Assembly (NCBI GenBank): GCA_011316305.1
Contig: SAUG01000076.1
Location: 20,772-84,771, forward strand
Reading direction: 5' to 3'
Origin: Rusavskia elegans
Taxonomy: Eukaryota; Ascomycota; Lecanoromycetes; Teloschistales; Teloschistaceae
DNA length: 64,000 bases
This document shows positions 1 to 12,396 of this stretch, piece after piece. Below the pieces are notes generated by a model. It ran no database searches. It had not been told where the DNA came from and saw only the letters and a program-made list of their open reading frames with translations. The number at the start of each line of letters is the position of its first letter. Within the stretch, counting starts at the first letter, position 1. The translations under genes and the position numbers were made by a program.

Positions 1-1717
1 GAGGAAAAAGAGGAAGAGAGCAGAGGACAAGGCTCGCGAGAAGATCAAAGAGAGTAAGAACTCCAAGAAGCAGAAGAAGAACAAGAAAGGCGGCCCGGAT
101 GGCCATGACAGCGATGCTGCTTTCGACATGTACTCAAAGAGCAAACCCTTGCCTGGTCAGCTGGAGAATTGCGAGAAATGTGAGAGCCGCTTCACCGTCA
201 CGCCCTACAGCAAGACTGGTCCTGAAGGTGGTTTGCTCTGTAAAAAGTGTTCCCAGGAACAAGAAACCCAGAAGAAGAAGGACGCACAAGTAACGGCCAA
301 GAAGCACGCTGGCCCTCGTGAGAAACGCCGGCAGACCGAGAGCAGTAAACTTGACGGCATCATCCTCGATGGAGCGGTGTCATTACAAAATCTTTGCATC
401 AGGGTCAGTAAACTCACCCATATGCGTGATCGAACGTCTGACATGAACTCCAGACGATTGCGAACAATATCCATAACGTTGAAGAATTCGGTGATCTACC
501 TCAGAAGTCTATCAAAATTCTCGGTTATATTCTCTCGAAAAAGCGTGTGACTACGTCCCGAACGCTGCCTCTTTTCCTCCGGCCTGACTCAGAGACTCTT
601 GAGATAACGGACTGCGGTGGTAAGCTCGATCCGATGTCCGATCCAATCCTTATTGACACATCACGCAGGCCTGGAAGTGGAGGATTATATCAAGATCTTT
701 TCCTTTTCTCCAAGGATCCAAAGTCTAACATTGAGACAAGCGGGCCAATTCAAGGATGAGGTCCTTGACTACATCATAGAACGCGATATCCCCATCAAAC
801 ATCTAAAGCTTTACGCTGCCAATCTTATCTCTGACGACAAATGGATCGAGTTTTTCACCAAATGCGGGCATAGACTTGAATCTCTACAGCTCCGTGAACT
901 GGACTATTCTATGGATGATAGCACGTTCATGCATCTTGTTCGGCATTGTCCAAACCTCAAGCGACTGAAGATGAAAAAGTGCTGGCGACTGAGTGATCCG
1001 GCTCTGGGAGCTATTCAAGAACTGAAGGACCTTGAGCATCTGTCACTCCAGTTCAAACTGCCGACATCTGCTCAGAGCCTAGTAGACCTGATCACCGCCG
1101 TCGGCTCTAATCTTGGCACCCTGTCACTGGAAGACTTTCATGATGCCGATAATTCAGTACTCAAGGCCGTGAATGCACATTGTTCTCAGCTGCAAAAGCT
1201 TCGCTTCACCGACAATGATCTCTGCACTGACACTGGCTTTACTGAGCTTTTCACCGATTGGTCTAACCCTCCACTCACCTTTGTCGACTTTACAGGCAGC
1301 CGCTCGATCGACTACAACAACCCCGATGGCACGGAAGAGGCTGTCGGTCTTGGTACCGCCGGATTCGAGGCGCTGATGGCTCACTCTGGATCGAATCTCG
1401 AAACACTCATGATCCCATCTTGCCGTCACATTGAACGAGAAGGTTTGGCGAATATCTTCGACGGCGAAAAGGAGTACCCCAATCTGAAAACTGCCGACAT
1501 CTCTTTCGTGAAGAGGACCGATACTCCGATCGTGTCTGGTATCTTCAAAAGCTGCCCTCAGATTAAGAAGCTCACGGCGTTTGGCTGCTTCAGCGTCAGT
1601 GACGTGATGGTGCCAAAAGGCGTCGCTTTGATTGGGATTCCTAATGCACAAGACTCGATCGTCCAGGAAGGGGGATATGATTTCGACATGATCAGTGCTG
1701 GCTTTGGGCTTATGTAA
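1..1717 (+). CDS. RAD7: RAD7-like nucleotide excision repair protein (5' partial)
   Basis: This is the C-terminal part (538 residues visible, coding from base 2) of a Rad7-type leucine-rich-repeat protein. In yeast Rad7 works with Rad16 in global-genome nucleotide excision repair and in an E3 ligase complex in the nucleus. A Lys/Arg-rich segment is followed by a Cys-based zinc-binding stretch (CEKC near base 170, then CKKC near 240) within the family signature PLPGQLENC..., and then by LRRs such as LESLQLREL and LKRLKMKKCWRLSD. Exons are 2-403, 454-619 and 669-1717. The introns are 50 and 49 nt; joining them restores the family phrases NIHNVEEFGDLP and DYIKIF. The first donor (GTCAGT) is weak but the frame requires it. 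The start codon lies upstream of the window. Family assignment is confident; exact exon ends are inferred. Confidence 0.88.
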
Positions 1718-1926
1718 AAAGTGGTACGATTTGGGCAGGGGGTGGCAGTCGACATACGATTGACATGGCAAACCTACGGCGGCAGCATTATTCAATTGTA
1801 AATTAGCATTGGCGGATGGTCATCTGGAAGTAATGAAAGGGTTACTTTGCAGTTTTAAGTGGAGCATCAGTCGAACAATCTTGCAGATGCTGAGGGATCT
1901 ATTCCATACGTCCATCGATCCATCCC

Positions 1927-2922
1927 CTACACCTTACTCTGACCGCTCCTCTTCATATTCCTCTCAGCACTGAGAATCAAACAGACGTGATTACTAACAG
2001 CCACCAAATCCCCCTCCTCATCCAATACCACAACCTCCAAATCCATCCTTCCATTCTCGATCCTCTTGGCCCGAACCCGAACAAACAGCCACTCCACCCC
2101 TTCCTCCGGCAACGCCTTCTTGACTTCCAAATTCAACAAAACAGTCGGATACCATTTCATCCTCCTCATGACCTCTTCTTCTCTACTCTTCTCTCCGTCT
2201 GCAACTTGCTCCGCAGGGTACATCTCCACAATCTGCGGGAACTGATCGACCACGAAACCCAACGAAGTCTGCGTGAATCTTCCCCCATCAGCCAAACATA
2301 TCCATTCGTCCGCCATTGCGGGCGCCAGTTGTCCGAGGCGCGGCAGGTACCATTTTGTCCTTGCGGCCGCTTTCCTGAAGGTCGAGAGGCGGTGGGCGCG
2401 CTGCCAATTGGGGTCGTTATCGTTCTTCAAGGCGGTGGTGGATAGGAGAGGTAATGGAGGTGGATGGAGGGACCATCCTGTTGGTAACGATATTCCTTCT
2501 TCGGTTTGGAGGTTCGATTGCGTGAGGTAGCCGACCACGCTGGGCTCTTTTTCGTCGTGCTGAGTGAGTGAGACGTGGACGGTTGATGTACGGCGACCGA
2601 GTTTGACATCGCGGATGGTGAAGAGAGCGGGGCCGATGGAGGTGCGGCGGAGGAAAGAAAGGTGCAGTGTTATGGTATGCGGCTGGTTGCGGGCAGCGTG
2701 GGTGGTGGAGAAATGCAGAGCAACCGCGGAGAGGAAGCAGGAGGTTACGAAACCGCCGTGTGGGACTGTGTTTCTTGCAGGCTTTCGTCAGTCGGGAAAT
2801 CAAGCCGGATATACATCTGGGGCGGACGAACCGTTGCCAATAGACCATTCATCTCGAAATGTGCCTTCGTAGGTATGGGAGTCAAGGGCTTCCACGGCGG
2901 TGGCGCCGGCGACGGAGACCAT
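1927..2922 (-). CDS. TesB-like acyl-CoA thioesterase (double hotdog)
   Basis: Predicted 313-residue acyl-CoA thioesterase-like protein, expected to hydrolyse acyl-CoA to free fatty acid and CoA; compartment unclear. Two exons: 2828-2922 and 1927-2773. The first exon encodes MVSVAGATAVEAL and the segment FRDEWSIGNG. The second resumes with NTVPHGGFVTS, the VPHGGY-type motif of the first hotdog. Later come SFLRRTSIGPALFTIRDVKLGRR and a second hotdog half with GRFTQTSLGFVVDQFPQ. The 54-nt intron has an acceptor with CTGAC 15 nt upstream, but the donor (GTCCGC) is non-consensus and was chosen to keep frame, so the 5' junction is tentative. It ends 284 bp before the stop of the SERCA gene and reads in the same direction. 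No C-terminal peroxisomal SKL is seen (it ends SKV). Confidence 0.75.
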
Positions 2923-3210
2923 TGTGAGACGTTTCACGGCGGTTGCCTCGGGGTAAGTATAAGACTGACTACGTCCCCACAGAGAAGCATCTTCGATGCT
3001 GACGCAGAAGTCATGATATACAAATGAGGATTGACCGGCTTCGGACCCAACGGCCTCTCCTTAACTTAACCTCGGCAAATGAAAATATTGTCCTAATGTG
3101 GGCACGTTGTTTGATTACACCAGGACGGATTCTCTACTGAAAAAGATCCTCCAGGCAAGAAAAACAGCATTCGCTCATATGATTGGATTCTAGCAATGAT
3201 GCATCTAGTT

Positions 3211-6200
3211 CTATTCTGATTTCTCGCGCATCTCTAACGGTTTCGGAAGATAGATTCTTCTCTCGAAGAACTTGAGTATCTCGTCAATAAGTCTGCAGTA
3301 GGTCAGCTAATCGTTGCATGTCTGTCGACTGTTCGTTCCTTCTTACATTACGGGTATGCTTATCCAAAGCACCGCCTGCCACTCGTTCCAGTTCAAAGGT
3401 ACGATGGCAAAAAGACCTTGGAAAAAGGGTACGTAGAGTAGGATGAAGTGGAGACCCATCGACAGGCTGATAGCCAGCACCAAATACGGGTTCTTCCACA
3501 GTGGCAGCGTCAGGAGAGACTCGCTCGACGACAGCGCATTCATCGCATTCAGCATCTCAATCATAACCAGGCTGGCATCTCATGTCAATACTGGCTTGCC
3601 GATGCGGAAATAATAGGGTGCTTACATTGATAGCGACATTGTCGACGCTGCCTTCGCATAGTCGTTCGAGAACATCTCGCAGCCAATCTCGGGGAATTGC
3701 GACGAGCATCGGTGGAAATGGCACTGGACCGCACGTGTCAGCCGTACCCGTTTACCCGGTTCCCTGGATGAGGGTTCACTTACCAGTTGCCAGAAGGTAA
3801 TCCGAGGGCCCTCGGGATTGAGCATGAACCACCAAGCATATCCAAAGACCGTAGCTGCCCCGACGTAGATTCCTACTACCATGTATCGGAAGAAAAGCCA
3901 TCCTCCGACCAGCGCTTCATCTCGCTTCCTAGGCGCCCTCCTCATGACATCGTGGTCCGGAGGGTTGAACGATAGAGCAGTGGCAGGAAGACCGTCCGTG
4001 ACCAGGTTCACCCACAAAAGCTGTACCGGTATCAGAGCCTCAGGCATTCCCACCGCAGCAGTCAGGAAGATTGAAACCACTTCGCCAATGTTAGATGAGA
4101 TTAGATATCGAATGAACTGTTGAGTGTTGTTGTAGATCGATCTGCCCTCCTCTACTGCTCCCTCGATCGTTGCGAAATTGTCGTCGGTCAAGACCATGTC
4201 GGCTGCAAGCTTGGCTACATCAGTCCCCGAGCCCATGGCAACTCCGATGTCGGATTTCTTCAAGGCTGGGGCATCGTTGACGCCGTCTCCAGTCATGGCA
4301 ACAACTTCCCCGCTCGATTGGAGGAGGTCTACCAATTGAGACTTGTGCGTCGGCTCCGTGCGTGCAAATAGCGAGGCTCGCTTTGCAGCCTGCACCTTCT
4401 CCGCCTCGCTCAGAGAATCGAAGTCCCGTCCCGTGTAGCTCTTGCCCGTGAGGTCCTCGTTGGTACTGAAGACGCCGATCTGTCGACAAATACTCTCGGC
4501 GGTATTTCGGTTGTCGCCCGTAATCACGACCACACGGATTCCCGCTTCTTTACACTTGCGAATGGATTCTGCAACCTCCGGCCGTGGAGGATCCAGCATG
4601 CCAACGAGCCCGACAAATGTCAGGCCCTGTTCGATCTGAAGGTATTCCTCCGTCGTCTTTGCTGACGACAGCTGCGACTGTATTGATTGAAGGTTTTCCG
4701 CACTCGCGAGTGCGATCACACGGAGCCCGCGGTCCCCATATGCTTTGACTTCTTGCGACAATAGTTCTGCGTGCTTTCGCTCGAGAGGAATTTTCTTACC
4801 TTTGGACCCAACCAAGATGTGGTTGCACCGCTCGATGATCGATTCGGGAGCGCCCTTGACTAGCAGCCGTCGTCGGCTCTCCGGGCCGACCAAGACAGAC
4901 ATACTCTTTCGATCTCTGGAGAACTCGTACGTAGCGACAAGTGGATTAAGATCCTCATAGTACTGACTAGCGCGATGTAATTTCTCCCACGCGGGCAGTT
5001 TCTTGGTCTCTTTGTTCATGGCTACTTCAGGAGTCCCAATCTTCTCAACGAGAACTCGAAGTGCGCCCTCGGTCGGCTCACCGACGTTGCTGAATGTTCC
5101 GTTTTTCGAATCAAACGACAATCGAGATTCATTGCAGAGCGCGGCAACTTCGGTCAATTTGAGCATCGTCTCAGATGAGGCCGCCAGATGTTCCATTCTG
5201 GCACCATCGGATGATAGACCGCCCTCCGGTGCGAACGTAGTGCCTTCGACGTCGATCTCCTGAAGGCTGGTGCCTGATTGGTTGAGGAATGCCACTTTGT
5301 TAACACTCATTTGGTTGGTGGTGAGTGTACCGGTTTTGTCCGAGCAGATGACGCTGCAGCTTCCCAGAGTCTCGACAGATGGTAGGCTACGAACAACGGC
5401 ATTCCGAGCCGCCATCTTCTGGGTCCCCAGAGCAAGGCATGTTGTGATGACTACAGCCAAACCCTCGGGAATGGCAGCGACACCGAGAGAAACTGCAATC
5501 TGTAGATGAGTTAGTAAATCCACATGGGAGATGAAAGTCGCCCTACCTTCAGGTAATAAATCGCACCCTTCGCCCAGCTCCCATGGGAGGGATCGCTGAA
5601 GTGCTGAACGTTGATCAGCCATACAAGAACGCAGATCACTGTGATGACTTTGGCGAGCATGTCGCCGAAGTCATTCAGCTTCTCCTTGAGTGGGGTGGGT
5701 TCCGAGATTTGGGAAGTGATGCTCTCATGAATGTCGCCAATTGCCGTTGAGCCTCCGGTGAGAACGACCAATGCACTTGCATGACCGGTCACTACTGTCG
5801 TCCCAGAAAAGAGCATGTTGACCTGATCCTGCTTGACAGCTCGAGTATCTTCTATGGCCTCGGTATGTTTGGCAACGCTCTCGCTTTCACCAGTCAGAAT
5901 AGCTTGATCCACGCGGAAGCTGTTGCTCTGGATTGACAGGACGCGGCAATCGGCTGGGATGCGGTCTCCGACAGTGATCGAGATCACATCGCCAGGAACC
6001 AGCTTCTCTGCTTTGATTGGATTGAGTGATCCATCACGCACAACCTTCGCTTCATTCGCGGAATACTCTTGGAGAGCAGCTATGGCCTTCTCGGCGCTGC
6101 TTTCCTGCGACACACCTACCACGGCGTTGAGAATGAGAATGGTAAGAATCTGGGCCCATACTGTGAGCAGTGAAACATCAATCGAGGTGCAACTCACTCA

Positions 6201-6533
6201 CGACTAGGGGGTCTACAAACGGGGTCCAGTCTTCGCTGTCCTCGAACAGGGCCAAGACGAAAGAAATGGCGGCGGAACCGAGCAATATGATGACTAGCTG
6301 ATCCTTGAATTGTTCGAGGATAAGTTTCCATAGCGGCGTTGGTGGATCTTCCGGCAAAGCTGCGATGACATTTCAGCATTGCTCTACATGAACTGCATGC
6401 ATTAGAATATCATACAGTTGAGCCCATATTGTTCGGTGGACTTGTGCACCTGAGCAGTTGAAAGCCCACTATCCTCTGTAACATGGAAGTAGTCCAAGGC
6501 CTCCTTTGTGGAGGCAAGATAGGCAGCTTCCAT
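3211..6533 (-). CDS. SERCA-type Ca2+-transporting P-type ATPase (P2A)
   Basis: Endomembrane (ER/Golgi-type) Ca2+ pump, 999 residues, matching the roughly 1000-residue SERCA family. Seven exons: 6416-6533, 6202-6359, 5547-6149, 3784-5499, 3626-3723, 3347-3571, 3211-3292; introns 47-60 nt. The frame closes exactly over all junctions. Visible landmarks: cation ATPase N-domain (ALDYFHV...), actuator loop TGES near residue 178, M4 motif PEGL near 304, phosphorylation site DKTGT with Asp at about 347, nucleotide-binding KGAPE, hinge [11 protein letters not shown], and the SERCA C-terminal [13 protein letters not shown]. The last short exon (3211-3292) is easy to miss, because reading through the preceding donor gives a false stop. 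It ends EMREKSE, so no C-terminal KKXX is present. Very likely the nca-1/SCA1-type pump; P2A versus P2B is clear from the lack of a calmodulin tail. Confidence 0.95.
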
Positions 6534-7819
6534 CCCTAATCAATCGTGTTTACCGCTGCAAGGGTGACAGGTTTGTCTCCAGAATTGGTAACTATGAATG
6601 AGTGTTGTTTCGTCGACGATCTGACCGCAGCGCAGATGTTGCCATCAAAGCCCCAACGAACGAAAAGAGCGAGTGTCGGTGAGCTTCGGCATATTCTGGA
6701 TTACAAAGGACCTGATTGATATCTGGCCTGAAGGATATCACAAAAAGGACGGCTCTTTCCGCGGGAAGGCTTGGCGGCAGCCAGGGTTCAACTGCGTCAT
6801 TAGCGTGGTAACGGCAGATCAACCCACAATCCCACCGAAGTGAGATGTTTCCCGTGGCTCCGCACAGCCACCGCTTTGCAAGGAGAAACGCAACAACAAT
6901 CAAGTACAGCTTCTGTGAGACCAGAAGTTCTACTCCAATTCATTCAGGCTTCATCTCTTGTACGATTATAGCCGGAATTTAGCAAGACACACAATGGACC
7001 AGAGTACAATCGTTGGTTAGACTCGCTAAATAGCACAGATGGCCACCAGTTGCATAACGGACAGCAATATGACACTTGGGGCGACTGCATCGATCTGGAT
7101 CGTCGACCTGACGAGATGATTTGCCTAGCAAGTCCTGGCATGTCTGTGGATTCAATGGGCGGTGAAACGGGCAGCGGCATAATCGAATATTGAAAACAGA
7201 TGCACAAGCACTGATCAGGGTTGCCATCATGACGGGGTATGGATGTCGAAGACTTCGATTGACCGATAACAAGACGGTCGAGGAAATGCGATAGGGATGT
7301 TGGGCTCGAACACTTTACGCATGTTTGGAACCGCTTGGAACAAATACCACATGGAGGAGACTCGACGTGATTCCAGGCGCATCAGGCGCAATTCGAGTGC
7401 AAGGTCTTGATGAACGGAAAAGGAAGGGATTGACAGTGCGCGTCGACACGGCTGTGCATTTTCTGCAGGATGGAAGGCTCACGACAGGATCACCATGTTA
7501 TAGTCCCTGCCTCGTATCATTAATATCCATGCATCGAGTCCTCAACCAGTTCAAAGCAAGCCTTCTCTGATTTTGCCGGCGGAGTCTGAAGAACAAGCTC
7601 ACTTTATTATTATCGCTTCCAAATTGGGTATCAACAAAATTACCATACCCGTAAACCCGCTCGGTTCCAATTGCCGCGCGACCATTGGGTTTGGAATTGT
7701 GCACTTCAAGCCTTCCACTTTCTTCCATCAATCCCCCATCAGACAAACCAATACCATCTCGCAAACCTATACCACATAGACCTCCTCTTTCCTATACCTA
7801 ATCCGACTTGCAAGCCAAG
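6534..7819. promoter_or_regulatory. Divergent intergenic region, SERCA / 14-3-3
   Basis: 1.29 kb between the start codons of two divergently read genes. Short open frames exist on both strands but none has a recognisable motif, splice logic or convincing composition, so no gene is called. CCAAT-type pentamers (CCAAT or ATTGG) occur at about 7622 and 7667, within 200 bp of the 14-3-3 start. The last 120 bp are pyrimidine-rich, typical of a fungal 5' leader. Confidence 0.5.
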
Positions 7820-9146
7820 ATGACGAGCGAGGTGAGTCGGTGACGTGCCTATCAGTCCCCCTCAATCTGTCCATGTTACACCCTGAACCTTCCTCAATTG
7901 CGATGCTCCCTTTGTTTCCCTTCTTACAACTTTTGTGCACACATGCTGATTACCGTCTATTTGACAGCGTGAGAGGTGTGTATCAAAAGCGGGGGAAACG
8001 TTGGAGATATTGATCGTTGTACAGCAAGACCTTCCTTGCGAGGCTGTGCGAGCAAGCCGAGCGTTATGACGGTACGTTGCACGCGGAAGCTGCTCAGCGC
8101 GGTGAACTAGCTGACAGAGCCTGTTTGTAGAGATGGTCACGTACATGAAGGTCGGTACCAAACGCCCGTTGTCGAGGTCAAACTTGCTAACAGCCCGCAG
8201 GAAGTCGCCAAGGTACCTAACCTCCCGCATACCACTGGCCAATTTTGCTTTGCATACTGTCAAGACAGCGAGCCCTAACTCCCCCTTCAGATTGGCGGCG
8301 AGCTCACAGTCGACGAACGGAACCTGCTCTCAGTTGCGTACAAAAATGTCGTCGGAACCCGACGTGCCTCTTGGCGCATCATTTCGTCCATCGAGCAGAA
8401 AGAGGAATCGAAGGGTTCGGACAAGCATGTCGGTACCATCCGCGACTACCGTCAGAAAATCGAGACGGAGCTCGAGAAAGTCTGCCAAGACGTACTCGAT
8501 GTGTTGGATGATTCCCTCATCCCCAAGGCAGAGTCAGGGGAATCCAAAGTTTTCTACCATAAGATGTATGTCATCTGCATCAAGATGTCTATCTACGAAG
8601 CCTAGCTTTGACTAATCTCTGGCTTTGTAGGAAGGGGGATTACCATCGTTATCTCGCCGAGTTCGCGTCCGGTGAAAAACGCAAGGTTGCCGCCACTGCT
8701 GCTCATGATGCGTACAAGGTGAGCCTTGCCATGCGATAACACATGCCGCATTTGCTGATACGACACAGAATGCCACCGACGTCGCCCAAACCGAGCTCAC
8801 ACCCACACACCCAATCCGCCTTGGGCTCGCTCTCAACTTCTCGGTGTTTTACTACGAAATCCTCAATTCACCGGATCGCGCTTGTCATCTGGCCAAGCAA
8901 GCGTTCGATGACGCGATCGCTGAGCTTGATTCTCTATCTGAAGAGTCCTACAGAGACAGCACATTGATCATGCAGCTCCTCCGTGACAATCTCACCCTCT
9001 GGACGTCCTCGGATCAGGCCGACCCGGAAGCTGCCCCGTCCGGCGAAGCCTCAAAGGAAGCTGAGAGACCTGCAGCTGCCGACTCCAAAGCTCCGGAATC
9101 CACCGAAGCTTCTGCAGCCGAGGCCCCGCGTCCAACGGAGTCCTAA
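7820..9146 (+). CDS. 14-3-3 family phosphoserine-binding adaptor
   Basis: 279-residue 14-3-3 protein, a cytosolic dimeric adaptor for phosphorylated Ser/Thr clients. Eight exons: 7820-7831, 7968-7975, 8025-8071, 8131-8150, 8201-8212, 8291-8565, 8631-8718, 8769-9146. Spliced together they give [20 protein letters not shown] and the family segments [12 protein letters not shown] and RASWRI (phosphopeptide-pocket Lys/Arg), [20 protein letters not shown], and the signature TRDNLT-like LLRDNLTLW. Two exons are only 8 and 12 nt long. The C-terminal tail of about 45 residues is Ala/Glu/Pro-rich (AEAPRPTES), longer than in animal 14-3-3 but usual in fungi. No start alternative is plausible: the first exon encodes only MTSE. 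Confidence 0.95.
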
Positions 9147-9864
9147 GCACTGCCTTGGGCCCAACAAGATCCGGGCTGTTATTCATGCGCTCCTCAAGTC
9201 TTCAGCAAGAACTCACCGTCACAGCGTCGGTCTCGGCTCACCAGCGGCTTGACTCCCCAACTGCCAAGTATCACGGATGTCCAGTCGCCTCGGATCTTGC
9301 ATTTTAAGGTTGCCAGGCCATCCCATTTCCTTTAGCTCTCGATTTTGGCCTACGTTGTTGCGCGCGACGGTGGAGCAAGCACGCTAGGTTGTATGGTTGT
9401 TAGGTCAGCTTAATCGGCTGAGATCTTTGCAAAATGCGTTCCTGTTTTGTTATCCCCTAAATGATTTGATTCGGTCCAGAAGGTGTTACCTAAAGATCTG
9501 GTGGCGAAGCAAGAATCTTCTCGCGGAGATTTCGTGCTTTATCTTACATAGGTAGCCCAATCCACAACCAGTCTCTACCCTCGCCCGGTGGATGCCGTGG
9601 TCATTTGTCTTTGTGAAAGACAGGAAATATCTACCCTCCCGTAGATCTGCTACTAACTCAATCATAAAAGGTGCCAGTGGCTCATCCCTGTGTCGACAAC
9701 TTCAACCCAAGGTTGGATCAGTAAACTTCAGGGAGGTGAACAAATTTCACGGCAGTGGTAGCGATCCGATCACGCCGATAACTTCTTGGCGTATATCATT
9801 TCGTCATGTTGCTAAAGTACAAGTTCAAAGGCCACGATCGCTATACATCCCCCACACGATTACT
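9147..9864. other. Convergent 3' intergenic region
   Basis: 718 bp between the 14-3-3 stop and the MFS stop, which face each other. One open frame (9592-9936, plus) runs through it into the last MFS exon but has no motif and is judged to be chance. No RNA gene or repeat seen. Confidence 0.5.
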
Positions 9865-11870
9865 TTACAAATGCAGCATCTTGAGTATATCATGCCGGGT
9901 AAAGAACGCTCGATTCCACTTTCCAAAGATATCTGATAATGTAGCCGTCAGCTAGTGAAATCTCCCTTGAAGAGATCGCTACAGCGGAAGACTGGGGTGA
10001 AGAACTTACACATCGGAATACTTAACAGACAGATCCCAACCTGGATGCTGGCGACGATATAGAACGTCTTCGAGATCCCGGCAGTCGTGAGCCAATCATA
10101 AGCGCCCCAAGTAAGAGCAAACGAGAAGATGTTCTTGAATATCAGAAGGCATGTGAATGCTTCGACTGCGATATCGCCTGCGTACCGTGCTTGTTAGCCA
10201 ATTGACTCAGATAACTGAAAGAGAAGGGCGACGAACGATGAGCATCCACAACGTACAACGCACTAGCAACCGCACCCAAAACCATGCCTCCAACCTCGAA
10301 CGCAAAGAAAAGGTCTGGGAGAAACCAGCCATAACGCCCCACTTGTTCAGCAGTGATGCCGAACCCATAAAGCCCCACACAGCCAAACACCAGCTGCAGT
10401 GCGACCAATACGATGCGGAATTCGGGCTCGTAGACGCCCCTGTTCCGCGTAATCATTAGCTTTGTGGACCAGTCGGCCAGTAATCCTGCAATGATGAAGC
10501 CCAGGATCGCGCCTACGAATGGACCTGTATACATATATCCAGTTTCGACTTCATTGAACCACAGGGGCGGACCGAGGAAGATGGCAGCTAAGACGACACT
10601 GATCATGACGGTCCAGCCGATAAGGGTACCTTGGATGAGGCAGGCCCAGAGTACTGCGGGATGGAAGAAGAGCGGGAAAGGGCGGAGGAGAAGTTTGAAG
10701 AAATTGGCATCAATCTTGCGGCCGTTGAAGGGACGCAAGGACTGTACAAATGTGGCTTTGGGTGGAATTGCACTCGTATAAGAAGGCGGTGCATTGCGTG
10801 CGTTGGAGTCGCTATCCTGCTTTTCGAACGACGCAGGACCACTTCGATCCGGAGTGTGCATATCCTTGGATTCGCCGAATACTTGAGATCCGTGTTGCTC
10901 GTTGAGGGGTATTGCAGCGCCTTCTTCTGGCCTCCAAAGAGCTTGGTGCTCTGGGCGGACGAAGGCTGTTTCTGGTACAAAGAAGAAAATAAGAGGCAAC
11001 AGAGCTCCAGCGAATATGGCGATCATATAGAATGACCATTCCCAACCGATCGTTTGGGTAATCTTACCGACCAGGACAGGTGTGAAGAATGCACCACCAA
11101 ACAAGGCTAGGTTAGACAACGCCATGCGTTTCCCACGCTCCTAAGGGTTCGTTCAGCACGTGGAAACAGCCCCAATGATTTGAAGACCTACGTGGACAAA
11201 GTATAGATCTCCAACGCTCGCATTGACGAGGGCTTCGAATGGGGCGAGACCGATCCCTTGGACCACCCTCGCCCATAGCAGACTTGCATAGTTGGTACCG
11301 GCAGCACCTCCCCAAGCACTGCTGATGATGATGAGGACAGTGCCGAGCAAGTACAGATGCCGTTTTCCCCAAATCCTAGCGGAAGCGACGAAGATGAAAC
11401 CCGCCACGCCGACTCCACACAAGTGATAGCCTGTGAGAAGGGCCATCTGTGTAAAATCCCTCCGGAAGAAGATGGCCAATGTGACTGTATTGGCAGCAAG
11501 AAGAGGAGAAAGTGTCGATGCGATGACGGAGATTGTCGAGAGGATAAGCAGGATGACGTCCCGCTTCCACAAAGGCCAGTTCTGCACCGTGTCAGCCTTT
11601 TCTCTGCGTGTCGGATAGGATGTTCCAGGGATTGTACCAGAGGATCGTTGGGGTCCTCGCTCGGTTGGGGCACAAGTATGATTGTATTCGACTTGTCGTA
11701 TTTCACAGGATTGGCATCGAGGTTTTGTGGAAGTGCAGGCCGACTGGCATCATCGAGCACGTAAGAAGTTCCTATAAACTTGTCAGACTTGGACGTCTGT
11801 CGAATACGGACGGGTCATACTAACCTGGGACATGCCCGAACGACTTCACTTCCAAGACTCCCAAACCCAT
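9865..11870 (-). CDS. MFS (major facilitator) transporter, DHA-type
   Basis: 569-residue, 12-helix MFS transporter of the fungal multidrug/polyamine-like DHA1 type; plasma membrane expected, substrate unknown. Six exons: 11825-11870, 11638-11771, 11192-11581, 10237-11140, 10010-10177, 9865-9932; introns 51-77 nt. N-terminal phrase FGHVPGTSYVLDD, then PSEDPNDPLNWPLWKRD just before helix 1. The loop between helices 4 and 5 has ARVVQGIGLAPFEAL, followed by HERGKRMAL, typical of this subgroup. A long cytosolic loop of about 80 residues with Pro/Ser/Asp separates the two six-helix halves. The C-terminus is IPMYIFGKWNRAFFTRHDIL..., a recurrent ending in this family. Divergent from the CFEM gene (526 bp between starts), but nothing links their function. 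Confidence 0.9.
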
Positions 11871-12396
11871 CCTGGATGATTTTCTCTTGTATGTTCACTT
11901 TGAAGGAAGAAACAAGCCAAAGATCGGTAGAACTATCGTCAGGCCCATATGGCCGCTCAATGACGCTCTGCTCTTTTCGTGAATACCATGTCTAAGCACA
12001 TTCTCTCAGCTGGTGGTCGTATATGATACTGGGCTGTGCTCCGTATAGAGAGGCTGTCGATGGGAGCGAGTTGGCAGAGCAGGCAGAGGCCTTGCTGGAG
12101 ATGGGTAGACCTACCAAACCACTGTGCAACGTCGCGCCGAAGACGTTACACTTTCATGTGGATGGGCACTAGAAGAATGGTACCCGTCATGGTAACTGTT
12201 TACAGTATGGGGTGCATCAAGCCGCTGCTAGTTACGTGCAATCGAATCCCAGTGACACCCCAGATGCACTTCCCGACCTTCTGGCCCCTGTTCTTATACA
12301 CCTTGATTTTCTTTTTCGTAAAGTAAAGCACTTCGTCTTCGACTTCATGTACCCACTTCTCTCACTGCGCATCCTTCAGATCAAACCTTTTTCACG
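11871..12396. promoter_or_regulatory. Divergent intergenic region, MFS / CFEM
   Basis: 526 bp between two start codons in divergent orientation. No recognisable coding sequence. The 90 bp before the CFEM start are pyrimidine-rich. I cannot name specific operators here. Confidence 0.4.

Noticed and set aside
3211..3346. Reading the SERCA gene to stop at 3343 (ending ISIPVM)
   Set aside because: The conserved SERCA ending [13 protein letters not shown] is recovered by splicing 3293-3346, so the earlier stop is intronic.
6592..7272. Minus-strand open frames upstream of the SERCA gene
   Set aside because: No domain, no splice logic connecting them, and composition is random-like; they lie in a divergent promoter region.
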